In this document: piece by piece, positions 6,457 through 12,852 of the stretch
Position numbering within the stretch: position 1 is the first letter of the stretch
Layout: each line of letters begins with the position of its first letter
DNA from: Actinomycetes bacterium
GTDB taxonomy: Bacteria > Actinomycetota > Thermoleophilia > Solirubrobacterales > 70-9
Direction of reading: 5' to 3'
Assembly: GCA_023436605.1 (NCBI GenBank)
Contig: JAEZIQ010000055.1
Coordinates: 1-17,203, forward strand
Length of the DNA: 17,203 bases
The notes under the pieces: generated by a model
What the model was told of the DNA's origin: nothing
What the model saw: the letters and a program-made list of their open reading frames with translations, nothing else
Databases searched by the model: none
Position numbers and translations under genes: made by a program

Positions 6457-6462
6457 TACGGT
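6457..6462 (+). promoter_or_regulatory. Candidate tlyA -10 box
   Basis: TACGGT matches TAnnnT and ends 9 nt before the tlyA ATG. No purine-rich ribosome site lies upstream of that ATG, so a leaderless or near-leaderless transcript is plausible. The spacing is longer than at nusB, recQ, steA and steB, and no -35 is apparent, so support is weak. Confidence 0.25.
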
Positions 6463-6471
6463 TCATTTTTC

Positions 6472-7284
6472 ATGGCCAAGCGCACCCGTCTTGACCTGCT
6501 CCTGGCCGAGCGGGGAACCTTCAGCTCCCGCACCGCGGCCGCCCGGGCGATCCGTGCCGGCCAGATCAAGCTGGGCAAGGACGGGCCGATCGCGCTCCGG
6601 CCCAGCCAGGAGGTAGCCCCGGATCAGGAAATCGAGGTGCTGGGCGGCCAGAAGTTCGTCTCAAGGGGAGGGATCAAACTCGAGAACGGCCTCGACACCC
6701 TGGGCATCGATCCGTCCGGCAAGCTCTGTCTGGATGTTGGTGCGTCCACCGGCGGCTTCACCGACTGCCTGCTCCAACGCGGGGCGAAGCATGTGACTGC
6801 CCTCGATGTCGCCTATGGCCAGATCGATGCCAGCATGCGCGACCGGCCCGAAGTGACGGTTATCGAGCGGCTGAACGCCCGGGATCTCCTCAGAAGCGAC
6901 CTCGACTACCGGCCGGAGCTGGCAGTGATCGACGTCTCCTTCATTTCGCTGACCAAGGTGCTGCCCGCCGTTGACGGCGTAATGGCCGATGGAGCTGTGA
7001 TCCTCGCCATGGTCAAACCCCAGTTTGAGCTGGGTCGGAAGCGAGTGGGGCGCGGTGGCGTCGTCCGCAACAAGGAGGACAGGCGCGAGGCGGTCGCAGG
7101 CGTCGCCGACTTCGCGCGCGGGCTGGGACTCAGCCTCGACGGTATCGCCCCGACCGGCCTGCCGGGCCCGAAGGGGAACCTCGAAACTTTCATCCAGCTC
7201 GGTCGCACCGGCGGGGCAGGATCGCCCGGTGAAGGCCGAGGTGCTGACAGCGGCGCCGCACTCTGCGAAGGTGTCGAGTTGTGA
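6472..7284 (+). CDS. tlyA: TlyA-family rRNA 2'-O-methyltransferase
   Basis: This encodes a 270-aa TlyA, which methylates ribose 2'-OH groups of 16S and/or 23S rRNA (in mycobacteria this confers capreomycin susceptibility). An N-terminal S4 RNA-binding domain (RLDLLLAERGTFSSRTAAARAI, about 6-27, through VSRGGIKL near 65) is followed by an FtsJ/RrmJ-type methyltransferase domain: DVGASTGGFTDCLLQRGA (SAM loop), DVAYGQID, DVSFISLTKVLP, MVKPQFELGR and GPKGNLETF. These include the expected catalytic Lys-Asp-Lys-Glu positions. An in-frame extension back to 6382 would add 30 residues encoded across the palindrome; homology starts at MAKRTRLD, so ATG 6472 was chosen. It overlaps nadK by GTGA, the same pairing found widely in actinobacteria. 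The old 'hemolysin' label for this family is not implied. Confidence 0.93.
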   Translation: MAKRTRLDLLLAERGTFSSRTAAARAIRAGQIKLGKDGPIALRPSQEVAPDQEIEVLGGQKFVSRGGIKLENGLDTLGIDPSGKLCLDVGASTGGFTDCLLQRGAKHVTALDVAYGQIDASMRDRPEVTVIERLNARDLLRSDLDYRPELAVIDVSFISLTKVLPAVDGVMADGAVILAMVKPQFELGRKRVGRGGVVRNKEDRREAVAGVADFARGLGLSLDGIAPTGLPGPKGNLETFIQLGRTGGAGSPGEGRGADSGAALCEGVEL

Positions 7285-8084
7285 GTCGGCCGACCGCGGT
7301 TCTCTTCACCCATTCGCACGCCGCCGGAATTGACCGGGCGGTGGAAGTCGCCCGTGCCGCGGCTAACCGTCACGGCTGGAAGCTCGTGCCGAGCAAGGAA
7401 GCCGAGGGCCTCGAACCGTCTCTCTTCGTCGTGCTCGGAGGCGACGGCACCATCCTTCACGCCCTCAGGGCGTCGCTCGAACACACGATTCCGGTGTTCG
7501 GCATCAACTTCGGCCGGGTCGGATTCCTGGCCGGAGTCGAGGCTGACCAGATCGAACTCGGGCTCGACCGGGCCTTCGCCGGCGAGTATGAGATCCTCAA
7601 TCTGCCCGGCCTGGAGATCACTGCCAACGGCGAAACCCAGATCGCCCTCAACGACGTCGGCTTCAGCCGGCGGCCACGGGGCGGGGTGGCCGAGTTGAGC
7701 TACCGAATCGCCGGGGAGGAAGTCGGCCACGTGCGCTGCGACGGACTGGTCGCCTCGACCGCGACCGGATCGACCGGATACAACCTCGCCAACCACGGCC
7801 CGATCCTCGCCTGGGGCGTCGACGGCTATGTGGTGAGCTACATAGCGCCACACACCCTTACCGCCCGGGCCCTCGTGGTCGCCCCGGCCGACGTCCTTCA
7901 CGTCGTCAACCACCGCAGCCGGGACGGGGTGGACATCGCAGTCGACGGGGTCGCCGTCGGCGAACTTCATCCGGCTGCCGAAGCATCGGTCGCTTTCCGG
8001 CCCAACATGGCCTGTCTGGCCCAGCTGCCGGGCTCGAACTTCTACCACCGGATCCGGGAGAAGTTCGGCCACCTGGCCGTATAA
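7281..8084 (+). CDS. nadK: NAD kinase
   Basis: This encodes a 267-aa ATP/polyphosphate-NAD kinase, which phosphorylates NAD to NADP in the cytoplasm. The signature GGDGT (53-57, catalytic Asp55) is intact. The second motif reads ALNDVGF (Asn124-Asp125), where many homologues have Asn-Glu; both acidic forms occur in the family. It is followed by CDGLVASTATGSTGYNLANHGPIL, the glycine-rich NAD site, and PHTLTARALVV. The GTG start overlaps the tlyA stop (GTGA), with a GAAGG ribosome site at 7267-7271. Length is close to the bacterial norm. It is co-transcribed with tlyA; recN follows after 49 nt behind its own SOS-type control element. Confidence 0.95.
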   Translation: MSRPTAVLFTHSHAAGIDRAVEVARAAANRHGWKLVPSKEAEGLEPSLFVVLGGDGTILHALRASLEHTIPVFGINFGRVGFLAGVEADQIELGLDRAFAGEYEILNLPGLEITANGETQIALNDVGFSRRPRGGVAELSYRIAGEEVGHVRCDGLVASTATGSTGYNLANHGPILAWGVDGYVVSYIAPHTLTARALVVAPADVLHVVNHRSRDGVDIAVDGVAVGELHPAAEASVAFRPNMACLAQLPGSNFYHRIREKFGHLAV

Positions 8085-8090
8085 GAGCGG

Positions 8091-8104
8091 CGAACGTTTG
8101 TTCG
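8091..8104. promoter_or_regulatory. LexA/SOS box upstream of recN
   Basis: CGAACGTTTGTTCG has perfect CGAAC and GTTCG arms around four bases and matches the Gram-positive/actinobacterial consensus CGAACRNRYGTTYG at 13 of 14 positions. It lies 29 nt before the recN start and covers the place expected for the -35 element if the TTAGAA-like sequence near 8118-8123 serves as -10, so LexA binding would block transcription. recN is a classic SOS gene, so context and motif agree. Confidence 0.85.
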
Positions 8105-8133
8105 TCCGATGGGGGCGTTAGAAGTTCCCTCAC

Positions 8134-9813
8134 ATGTTGCGTGAGCTTCGAATCGAGAATCTGCTGCTGATCGAGCGGGCCGAGCTGCGACTTGGTCCGG
8201 GGCTGAACGTTCTGACCGGTGAGACAGGGGCCGGCAAGACGGTCCTGGCCCACTCGCTGGATCTGCTGATGGGCGGCAAGGCAAAGAAGGGCATCGTCCG
8301 GGTCGGGGCGCCGGAAGCCTGGGTGGAAGGCGTCTTCGATCTGCCGCCGGAATGGCACGAGGATCGCGAACTGGCCGAACTGATGGAGAGGGTGCCGGCC
8401 GGCAGCGAAGAGATCGTGCTCGGCCGCCGGGTCTCCGAGTCGGGCCGGACTTCGGCTTTCGTCGGAGGCCGGAGTGCGACCGCCGCTGACCTCCAGTTGA
8501 TGGCGAGCCGCTTGATCGCCTTCTACGGTCAGCATGAGCACCGGAGGCTGACGATCGGTTCGAACCAGCTGGCGATGGTCGACGGCGCGGCTGGTCTCAA
8601 GCAGCAGGACCTCCTGGCGAATTACCGCTCGATTTGGAGACGCCACCGCGACCTCAACCGCGAGCTGGAGGACCTGCTCGGTCGGGACATGGCCCGGGAA
8701 CGCGACCTCGGGCTGCTTCGTTTCGAACTCGACGAGATCGACGCAGCTTCGCTGGTCGCAGGCGAGAAGGAAGGTCTGATCGAGGAGCGCGACCGTCTGC
8801 GCCACTCCGAGGGTCTCCGCGAGGCCGCCGCGGGAGCGGGGGCGAGGCTGCGCGGCAACGAGGACACCGACGGGGCGGCGGGGCTTCTGGCCGGTGCCCG
8901 GGACTTGCTCGCCTCACTCCGAGGTGTTGATCCGGCCCTTGACGAACTGGCGAGGCGGGTCGAAAGCCTCGCCCTCGACGTCGAAGACATAGGGGTTGAA
9001 CTGGGCCGCTACCTGGAGGGGATCGATGCTGATCCCGGCCGACTGGCTGAACTCGAGGAGCGACTCGACCTGATCGACCGGCTGGAGCGCAAACACGGCG
9101 GAACTGTCGAGTCGGTGCTTGCGCACGGAGCCTGGTGCCGCGAAGAGATCGACCGGCTGGAGGGCGGGGAGACGAGGTTGGCCGAGCTCCGGGAGGAGAT
9201 CGAAGTTGCCGCCGCCGAACTCGGCGAAGCGGCGCAAACACTCAGCCGGAGCCGCAAGAAGGCGGCCTCCGCCCTCGCGTCCAGGGTCACCGCCGACCTC
9301 GCGGACCTGGCTATGGAGGGCGCGGAGCTGACGATCGACCTGCCGCCGGTCGAGAACGGTCCGGGGGCGAACGGGGCCGAATCGGCCGAGTTCATGCTCG
9401 CCCCGAACCCGGGAATCCCGGCCCAGCCGCTCCGGGACACTGCCTCGGGCGGTGAACTCTCTCGAGTCATGCTGGCCCTGGCCGCGAGCGGGACCGGGGA
9501 TCTGCGGACCCTGGTCTTCGACGAGATCGATACCGGAATCGGGGGCAACACCGCGGTCGCGGTCGGCGACCGGCTGCGGCAGGTGGCTGAAGGCAGACAG
9601 GTGCTCGCGATCACTCATCTGCCTCAGGTTGCCGGCCGGGCATCGGCGCACTTCAGCGTCGAGAAGCAGGCCGGTGACGGTGCCGTATCGGCGACCGTCC
9701 GGGCGCTCGACGAGGAAGCGGTGGTCGGTGAGATCCGGCGCATGATGGGCGCCGGCGAGGATGACGAGGCCGCAACCCGGCACGCCCGGCAGATCGTCGC
9801 CGCGAACCGGTAG
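8134..9813 (+). CDS. recN: DNA repair protein RecN
   Basis: This encodes a 559-aa SMC-like ATPase that acts early in double-strand break repair. Walker A is GETGAGKT (29-36). It is preceded by the family start LRELRIENLLLIERAELRLG and followed by LLMGGKAKKGIVRVGA and YGQHEHRRL. The middle (about 165-400) is a long Glu/Arg/Leu-rich coiled-coil segment interrupted by a linker, as in other RecN proteins. The C-terminal half carries the ABC signature SGGELSRVMLALA (from residue 438), Walker B LVFDEIDTGIGG (Asp463-Glu464) and ITHLPQVAGRA. Length matches the family. The ATG at 8134 has no ribosome site. It stands behind its own SOS box and is probably transcribed separately from tlyA-nadK when DNA is damaged. 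Confidence 0.96.
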   Translation: MLRELRIENLLLIERAELRLGPGLNVLTGETGAGKTVLAHSLDLLMGGKAKKGIVRVGAPEAWVEGVFDLPPEWHEDRELAELMERVPAGSEEIVLGRRVSESGRTSAFVGGRSATAADLQLMASRLIAFYGQHEHRRLTIGSNQLAMVDGAAGLKQQDLLANYRSIWRRHRDLNRELEDLLGRDMARERDLGLLRFELDEIDAASLVAGEKEGLIEERDRLRHSEGLREAAAGAGARLRGNEDTDGAAGLLAGARDLLASLRGVDPALDELARRVESLALDVEDIGVELGRYLEGIDADPGRLAELEERLDLIDRLERKHGGTVESVLAHGAWCREEIDRLEGGETRLAELREEIEVAAAELGEAAQTLSRSRKKAASALASRVTADLADLAMEGAELTIDLPPVENGPGANGAESAEFMLAPNPGIPAQPLRDTASGGELSRVMLALAASGTGDLRTLVFDEIDTGIGGNTAVAVGDRLRQVAEGRQVLAITHLPQVAGRASAHFSVEKQAGDGAVSATVRALDEEAVVGEIRRMMGAGEDDEAATRHARQIVAANR

Positions 9814-9859
9814 GCGGCATCCGATCCGGGCGTGAACGGGCGCGTAGGCGACGAGCCAT

Positions 9860-9865
9860 TACCCT
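9860..9865 (+). promoter_or_regulatory. Putative steA -10 box (leaderless)
   Basis: TACCCT ends 6 nt before the steA GTG, the same spacing as at nusB and recQ. No well-spaced ribosome site precedes the GTG; only GTGGGG directly abuts it, which is too close. No clear -35 is seen. It lies in the 58-nt gap after recN, which argues for a separate promoter for the steAB-pyrG unit. Confidence 0.45.
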
Positions 9866-9871
9866 CGTGGG

Positions 9872-11065
9872 GTGAACACGATCACGAACAGGCTGCGGGG
9901 GCGGTCCGCTGACCGCATGCCTGAGGGGCGGTCAGGTGGCACCGTGACCAGTCAGGGACGAATCAGGCTCGGTCGCAAGACCAAGGATCTGGTCAAGTCG
10001 CTCCGGCCAGGAGATATCGCCGTGATCAACCACCGCAACATCGACCGGATCGCGGCCGAGGACCTGGTCGCCAGCGGAATCAAGGTCGTCCTCAACAACC
10101 AGTCGTCCTCGGACGATCGCTACCCCAACCGGGGTCCGCTGATCCTCGCCGACGCAGGGATCAGGCTTCTCGACTTCAAGGATGTCGATCTTTTCGATCT
10201 GCTGGTCGATAACGAGCATGTACTGATCGAAGGCCCCGAGATCAAACGCGACGGGGTGACGGTCGCCAACGGCCTCGAACAGCTCAAACCCGACCTCGAG
10301 CGGCAGATCGAGCGACAGCAGTCAGAGATCCATCACGCCCTCGCTGACTTTGCCGAGAACACCGTCACCCACATCCAGGAAGAGAGCGAGCTGCTCTCGG
10401 GCGCGATCGATCTTCCGGAAACGAGGACGAACTTTCGGGATCGCCACGTGCTGATCGTCGTGCGCGGCCCCAACTACAAGAGCGACCTGCGGGCGCTGCG
10501 GGCCTACATCCGGGACGTGCGGCCGATCCTGATCGGGGTCGACGGCGGCGCGGACGCGATCCGTGAAGCGGGACTCAAACCCGACATGGTCCTGGGTGAC
10601 ATGGACTCCGTCACCGACCAGACCCTCAAGTCCGGTCCCGAGGTCGTGGTTCACGCTTACGCGGACGGCCGCGCGCCCGGGGCCGAACGAATGGTCGAGC
10701 TCGGGGTCGATCACATCGCGGTCCCGTTCGTCGGAACGAGCCAGGACGTGGCCATGCTGATGGCCTATGAGAAAGGCGCCTCGCTGATCGTCACCGTAGG
10801 GGCCCACTTCAACCTGATCGAGTTCCTCGACAAGGACCGGGCCGGCATGTCATCAACCTTCCTCACCCGGCTCCGGATTGGCGAAGTACTGGTCGACGCC
10901 AAGGGTGTGAGCCGTCTCTACAACCCGGGACTGACCGCCGGGCCATTGCTGCTTTTCCTCGCCGCCTTCATCGTCCTTGTGGTGATCGTGGTGCTGAGCT
11001 CGCCTGCTTTGGCCGACCTCTTCGATCTGATCTGGCTGAAGATCAAGATCTGGCTGGGTCTTTGA
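9872..11065 (+). CDS. steA: SteA-type cytokinetic ring protein (thiamine pyrophosphokinase-like fold, C-terminal membrane anchor)
   Basis: This encodes a 397-aa protein of the actinobacterial SteA family. In Corynebacterium glutamicum SteA and SteB are linked to cell division and daughter-cell separation. An N-terminal basic stretch precedes a conserved region with GDIAVINHRNIDRIAAEDL and VVLNNQSSSDDRYPNRGP. Residues about 200-300 form a thiamine-pyrophosphokinase-like domain with DGGADAIREAGLKPDMVLGDMDSV (Asp224, Asp243, Asp245). A hydrophobic segment near 358-380 (FLAAFIVLVVIVVLSS) anchors the C-terminus. Family members are not established thiamine kinases, so no enzyme activity is assigned although the metal-site acidic residues persist. 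Start GTG 9872 fits the -10 spacing; an internal ATG at residue 16 is the alternative. It is followed 27 nt later by steB, the usual partner. Confidence 0.88.
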   Translation: MNTITNRLRGRSADRMPEGRSGGTVTSQGRIRLGRKTKDLVKSLRPGDIAVINHRNIDRIAAEDLVASGIKVVLNNQSSSDDRYPNRGPLILADAGIRLLDFKDVDLFDLLVDNEHVLIEGPEIKRDGVTVANGLEQLKPDLERQIERQQSEIHHALADFAENTVTHIQEESELLSGAIDLPETRTNFRDRHVLIVVRGPNYKSDLRALRAYIRDVRPILIGVDGGADAIREAGLKPDMVLGDMDSVTDQTLKSGPEVVVHAYADGRAPGAERMVELGVDHIAVPFVGTSQDVAMLMAYEKGASLIVTVGAHFNLIEFLDKDRAGMSSTFLTRLRIGEVLVDAKGVSRLYNPGLTAGPLLLFLAAFIVLVVIVVLSSPALADLFDLIWLKIKIWLGL

Positions 11066-11079
11066 TCAGGTCGGGCCTC

Positions 11080-11085
11080 TAGGCT
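11080..11085 (+). promoter_or_regulatory. Putative steB -10 box (leaderless)
   Basis: TAGGCT matches TAnnnT and ends 7 nt before the steB ATG, in the 27-nt gap between steA and steB. The gap has no Shine-Dalgarno at proper distance. It may be a secondary promoter within the steAB operon. Support is the recurrence of the same layout at four genes. Confidence 0.35.
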
Positions 11086-11092
11086 TCTCGGA

Positions 11093-12016
11093 ATGGGTTA
11101 CAGCGCTCGCTACCACGCGGCCTCGCTCGCGGCAGTCTTTCTTGCCCTGGCGATCGGCATCCTGATCGGCTCCCAGTGGGGGTCCGATGTGCTGAACAAC
11201 ACCCGCGAGGACCTCGAATCGAGCCTGACCAGCGACCTTAACAACGCCCGCGGCGAGATCGACGACCTCAACCGGCAGCTCGACCAGTCCGGTGATTTCG
11301 GCAGCACCGTCTATCCGCTCTTGACCGACGGGCGCCTCCGGAACCGGCAGGTCGGCCTGATCGGCCTCGGGTCACTGCCTTCGAGCGTGACCGACTCGAT
11401 CGAGTCGGCGCTCGAGCCCTCCGGCGCCGACCTGGTGGCGGTCGGAGCGATCAGGCAGCCGCCGTCGCTCGAGGACCTCGCCTCGGAACTCCAGCCGACC
11501 CGCTTCCGGGCGATCGCAAAGAACGACGACACGCTGGTCGCCTACGGCAAGACCGTGGGTCGCCAGCTGGTCACCGGTGGCCGGATCCTGAACCTGACCC
11601 GGAGTGAACTGATGTCGCAGTCAAGTGGCGAGTTCGCCGGACTCGACGGATTGATCGTCTATCGAGCCGACCAGGCCGACGAGAGCGATCCGGGACAGCA
11701 GGAGATCGCTGACCTGCTCGACCGCTCGATCCTCGAGGGCGCGGCGTCGACCCGGGCTCGCGTGGTCGGGATCGAAACGACCGCTACGGACCCTTCGACA
11801 GTCGGTTTCCTCCGGGATCGCAACCTGACCACGGTCGACAACATCGACCAACCGGCCGGCAAGGTGAGCCTCGTGTACGCGCTGAACGGGACCGAAGGAG
11901 CTTTCGGGATCAAGGAAGGCGCAACCCGGCTCCTGCCTGAACTGCTGCTCCCGGTCGAAGCCGGAAAGACGAGCGGGCCGGGCGGACAGTTCGGATTGGG
12001 CAGGGCCGAGCCGTAA
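11093..12016 (+). CDS. steB: SteB / MctB-family (copper transporter-like) envelope protein
   Basis: This encodes a 307-aa protein beginning MGYSARYHAASLAAVFLALAI, the typical MctB/SteB opening: a short cytoplasmic YSARYH tail, one uncleaved membrane helix (about 9-28), then a coiled coil rich in Asp/Glu/Leu (about 33-65). An extracytoplasmic alpha/beta domain follows (VGLIGLGSLP, DGLIVYRADQ, ARVVGIETTATDPSTVGFLRDRNLTTVDNIDQPAGKVSLVYAL). Mycobacterial MctB is linked to copper tolerance, and corynebacterial SteB to division together with SteA; the adjacency to steA favours the division role here. No clear copper-binding Cys/Met/His cluster is seen. The stop (TAA) lies in the loop of a strong hairpin and overlaps the proposed start of the next gene. 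Gene-name assignment is by family and context. Confidence 0.85.
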   Translation: MGYSARYHAASLAAVFLALAIGILIGSQWGSDVLNNTREDLESSLTSDLNNARGEIDDLNRQLDQSGDFGSTVYPLLTDGRLRNRQVGLIGLGSLPSSVTDSIESALEPSGADLVAVGAIRQPPSLEDLASELQPTRFRAIAKNDDTLVAYGKTVGRQLVTGGRILNLTRSELMSQSSGEFAGLDGLIVYRADQADESDPGQQEIADLLDRSILEGAASTRARVVGIETTATDPSTVGFLRDRNLTTVDNIDQPAGKVSLVYALNGTEGAFGIKEGATRLLPELLLPVEAGKTSGPGGQFGLGRAEP

Positions 12017-12030
12017 CCTGGCTCGGCTTT
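12002..12030 (+). repeat. Stem-loop spanning the steB stop / MraY-like start junction
   Basis: GCCGAGCC (12005-12012) and GGCTCGGC (12020-12027) form a perfect 8-bp stem, extendable in RNA by two G-U pairs and one A-U pair to 11 bp. The 7-nt loop GTAACCT holds the steB stop TAA (12014-12016) and the overlapping GTA proposed as the next start. TTTG follows the stem, so it could be a weak attenuator, but its exact placement on the stop codon suggests a role in translational coupling. The pairing is seen; the role is inferred. Confidence 0.65.
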
Positions 12031-12852
12031 GTCGTCGCGATCCTGATCGGCCTGCTGGTCGTTCCCGCCGGCATCCGCGGACTGCTCGGCGCCGGGCTGA
12101 CCCGGGTCAATTACCGCGAGGAGAAACTCGCCTTTCCGCTGGGTGCGGTGCTGGTCACCGCCTCGCTGGTGGCCCTCGCGCCGCTGGCGGTGCTGAACGA
12201 ACGAGCCGGCCTTGATCTGCTCGAACCCGATCTGAGGCGCTGGATTATCTACTTCGTCGGAGTTGCCTTCCTCGGCCTGCTCGACGACTCGCTGGGCCTT
12301 GGTCACGCCGAAGGAACACCGCGGGGCTGGCGCGGACACGCCAGGGCTGTGATGCGCGGAGAGCTCTCGACCGGCGCCGTCAAGGCGGTCGGCGCACTTG
12401 CCCTCGCCGCTTACGTCGTAACCGGGACCGGCAACGAATGGCCGTCGTACATCGCCGACGTGGCGCTGCTGATCATCACCACCAATCTCTTCAACCTGTT
12501 CGACCTGAGGGGAGGCCGGGTCGAGAAAGTCCTCTTCCTGGTCGTGGCCGGACTTTGTCTCGGAGGATGGACGCTCTTCCCGATCGAGCTGACCGGGATC
12601 TTCCTCGGTCCGTTCGTAGTCGGGCTCTGGTTCACGCTGCGCAACCGGGCCATGCTCGGGGACACCGGATCGAACCTCGCCGGAGCGCTGGCCGGGGTTT
12701 GCCTGCTGACCGGACTCGATGAAATCGGCCGGCTGATCGCCCTCGCCGTGGTGATTCTTCTCACGATTTACGGAGAGTTCAGGTCGATCTCCAGAACCGT
12801 GGACCGGGTGCCGCCGCTCCGCTTTATAGACTCCCTCGGGAGAGTCAAGTGA
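12013..12852 (+). CDS. Short MraY/WecA-like glycosyltransferase-family-4 membrane protein (atypical start)
   Basis: This is a polytopic membrane protein of about 279 aa related to polyprenyl-phosphate sugar-phosphate transferases. Seen in residue numbering from 12013: first helix TWLGFVVAILIGLLVVPAG, then GLTRVNYREEKLAFPLGAVL (a variant of the family's N-Y/G-R-G..P.G loop), FLGLLDDSLG (Asp91-Asp92), RGWRGHARAVMRGELSTGAVKAVG, NLFNLFDLRGGR (158-169) and GDTGSN (216-221). The usual NxxNxxDGIDGLA loop is shortened and the HxHHH loop is absent, so catalysis is uncertain. No ATG, GTG or TTG lies in frame between the previous stop (11938) and GTG 12148, and starting at 12148 would delete helix 1. 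GTA 12013 was chosen because it overlaps the steB stop exactly where other junctions in this window have GTGA; ATT 11995 is an alternative. The end overlaps pyrG by GTGA. Confidence 0.78.
   Translation, partial: VTWLGFVVAILIGLLVVPAGIRGLLGAGLTRVNYREEKLAFPLGAVLVTASLVALAPLAVLNERAGLDLLEPDLRRWIIYFVGVAFLGLLDDSLGLGHAEGTPRGWRGHARAVMRGELSTGAVKAVGALALAAYVVTGTGNEWPSYIADVALLIITTNLFNLFDLRGGRVEKVLFLVVAGLCLGGWTLFPIELTGIFLGPFVVGLWFTLRNRAMLGDTGSNLAGALAGVCLLTGLDEIGRLIALAVVILLTIYGEFRSISRTVDRVPPLRFIDSLGRVK
12825..12846 (+). promoter_or_regulatory. Possible internal pyrG promoter and leader hairpin
   Basis: Within the 3' end of the preceding gene, TATAGA (12825-12830) or TAGACT (12827-12832) resembles a -10 box. 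Two mutually exclusive pairings follow: GACTC 12829-12833 with GAGTC 12842-12846, or CTCCC 12831-12835 with GGGAG 12838-12842. The GGGAGAG that would serve as the pyrG ribosome site (GGAG 12839-12842, 6 nt before the GTG) lies in these pairs, so folding could limit pyrG translation. Weak evidence. Confidence 0.3.

Noticed and set aside
6382..6471. TlyA extension from 6382
   Set aside because: It would run through the palindrome and has no family similarity. TlyA proteins begin at the MAKRTRLD-type sequence encoded at 6472.
6906..8072. 388-codon minus-strand frame opposite tlyA and nadK
   Set aside because: It spans two well-supported genes on the other strand and shows no motif. It is a shadow.
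11980..12030. Programmed -1 frameshift producing a SteB-MraY-like fusion
   Set aside because: The MraY-like frame is -1 to steB and a hairpin is present, but no X-XXY-YYZ slippery heptamer is seen before it, and fusion of these two families is not known to me. Reinitiation at GTAA is simpler.
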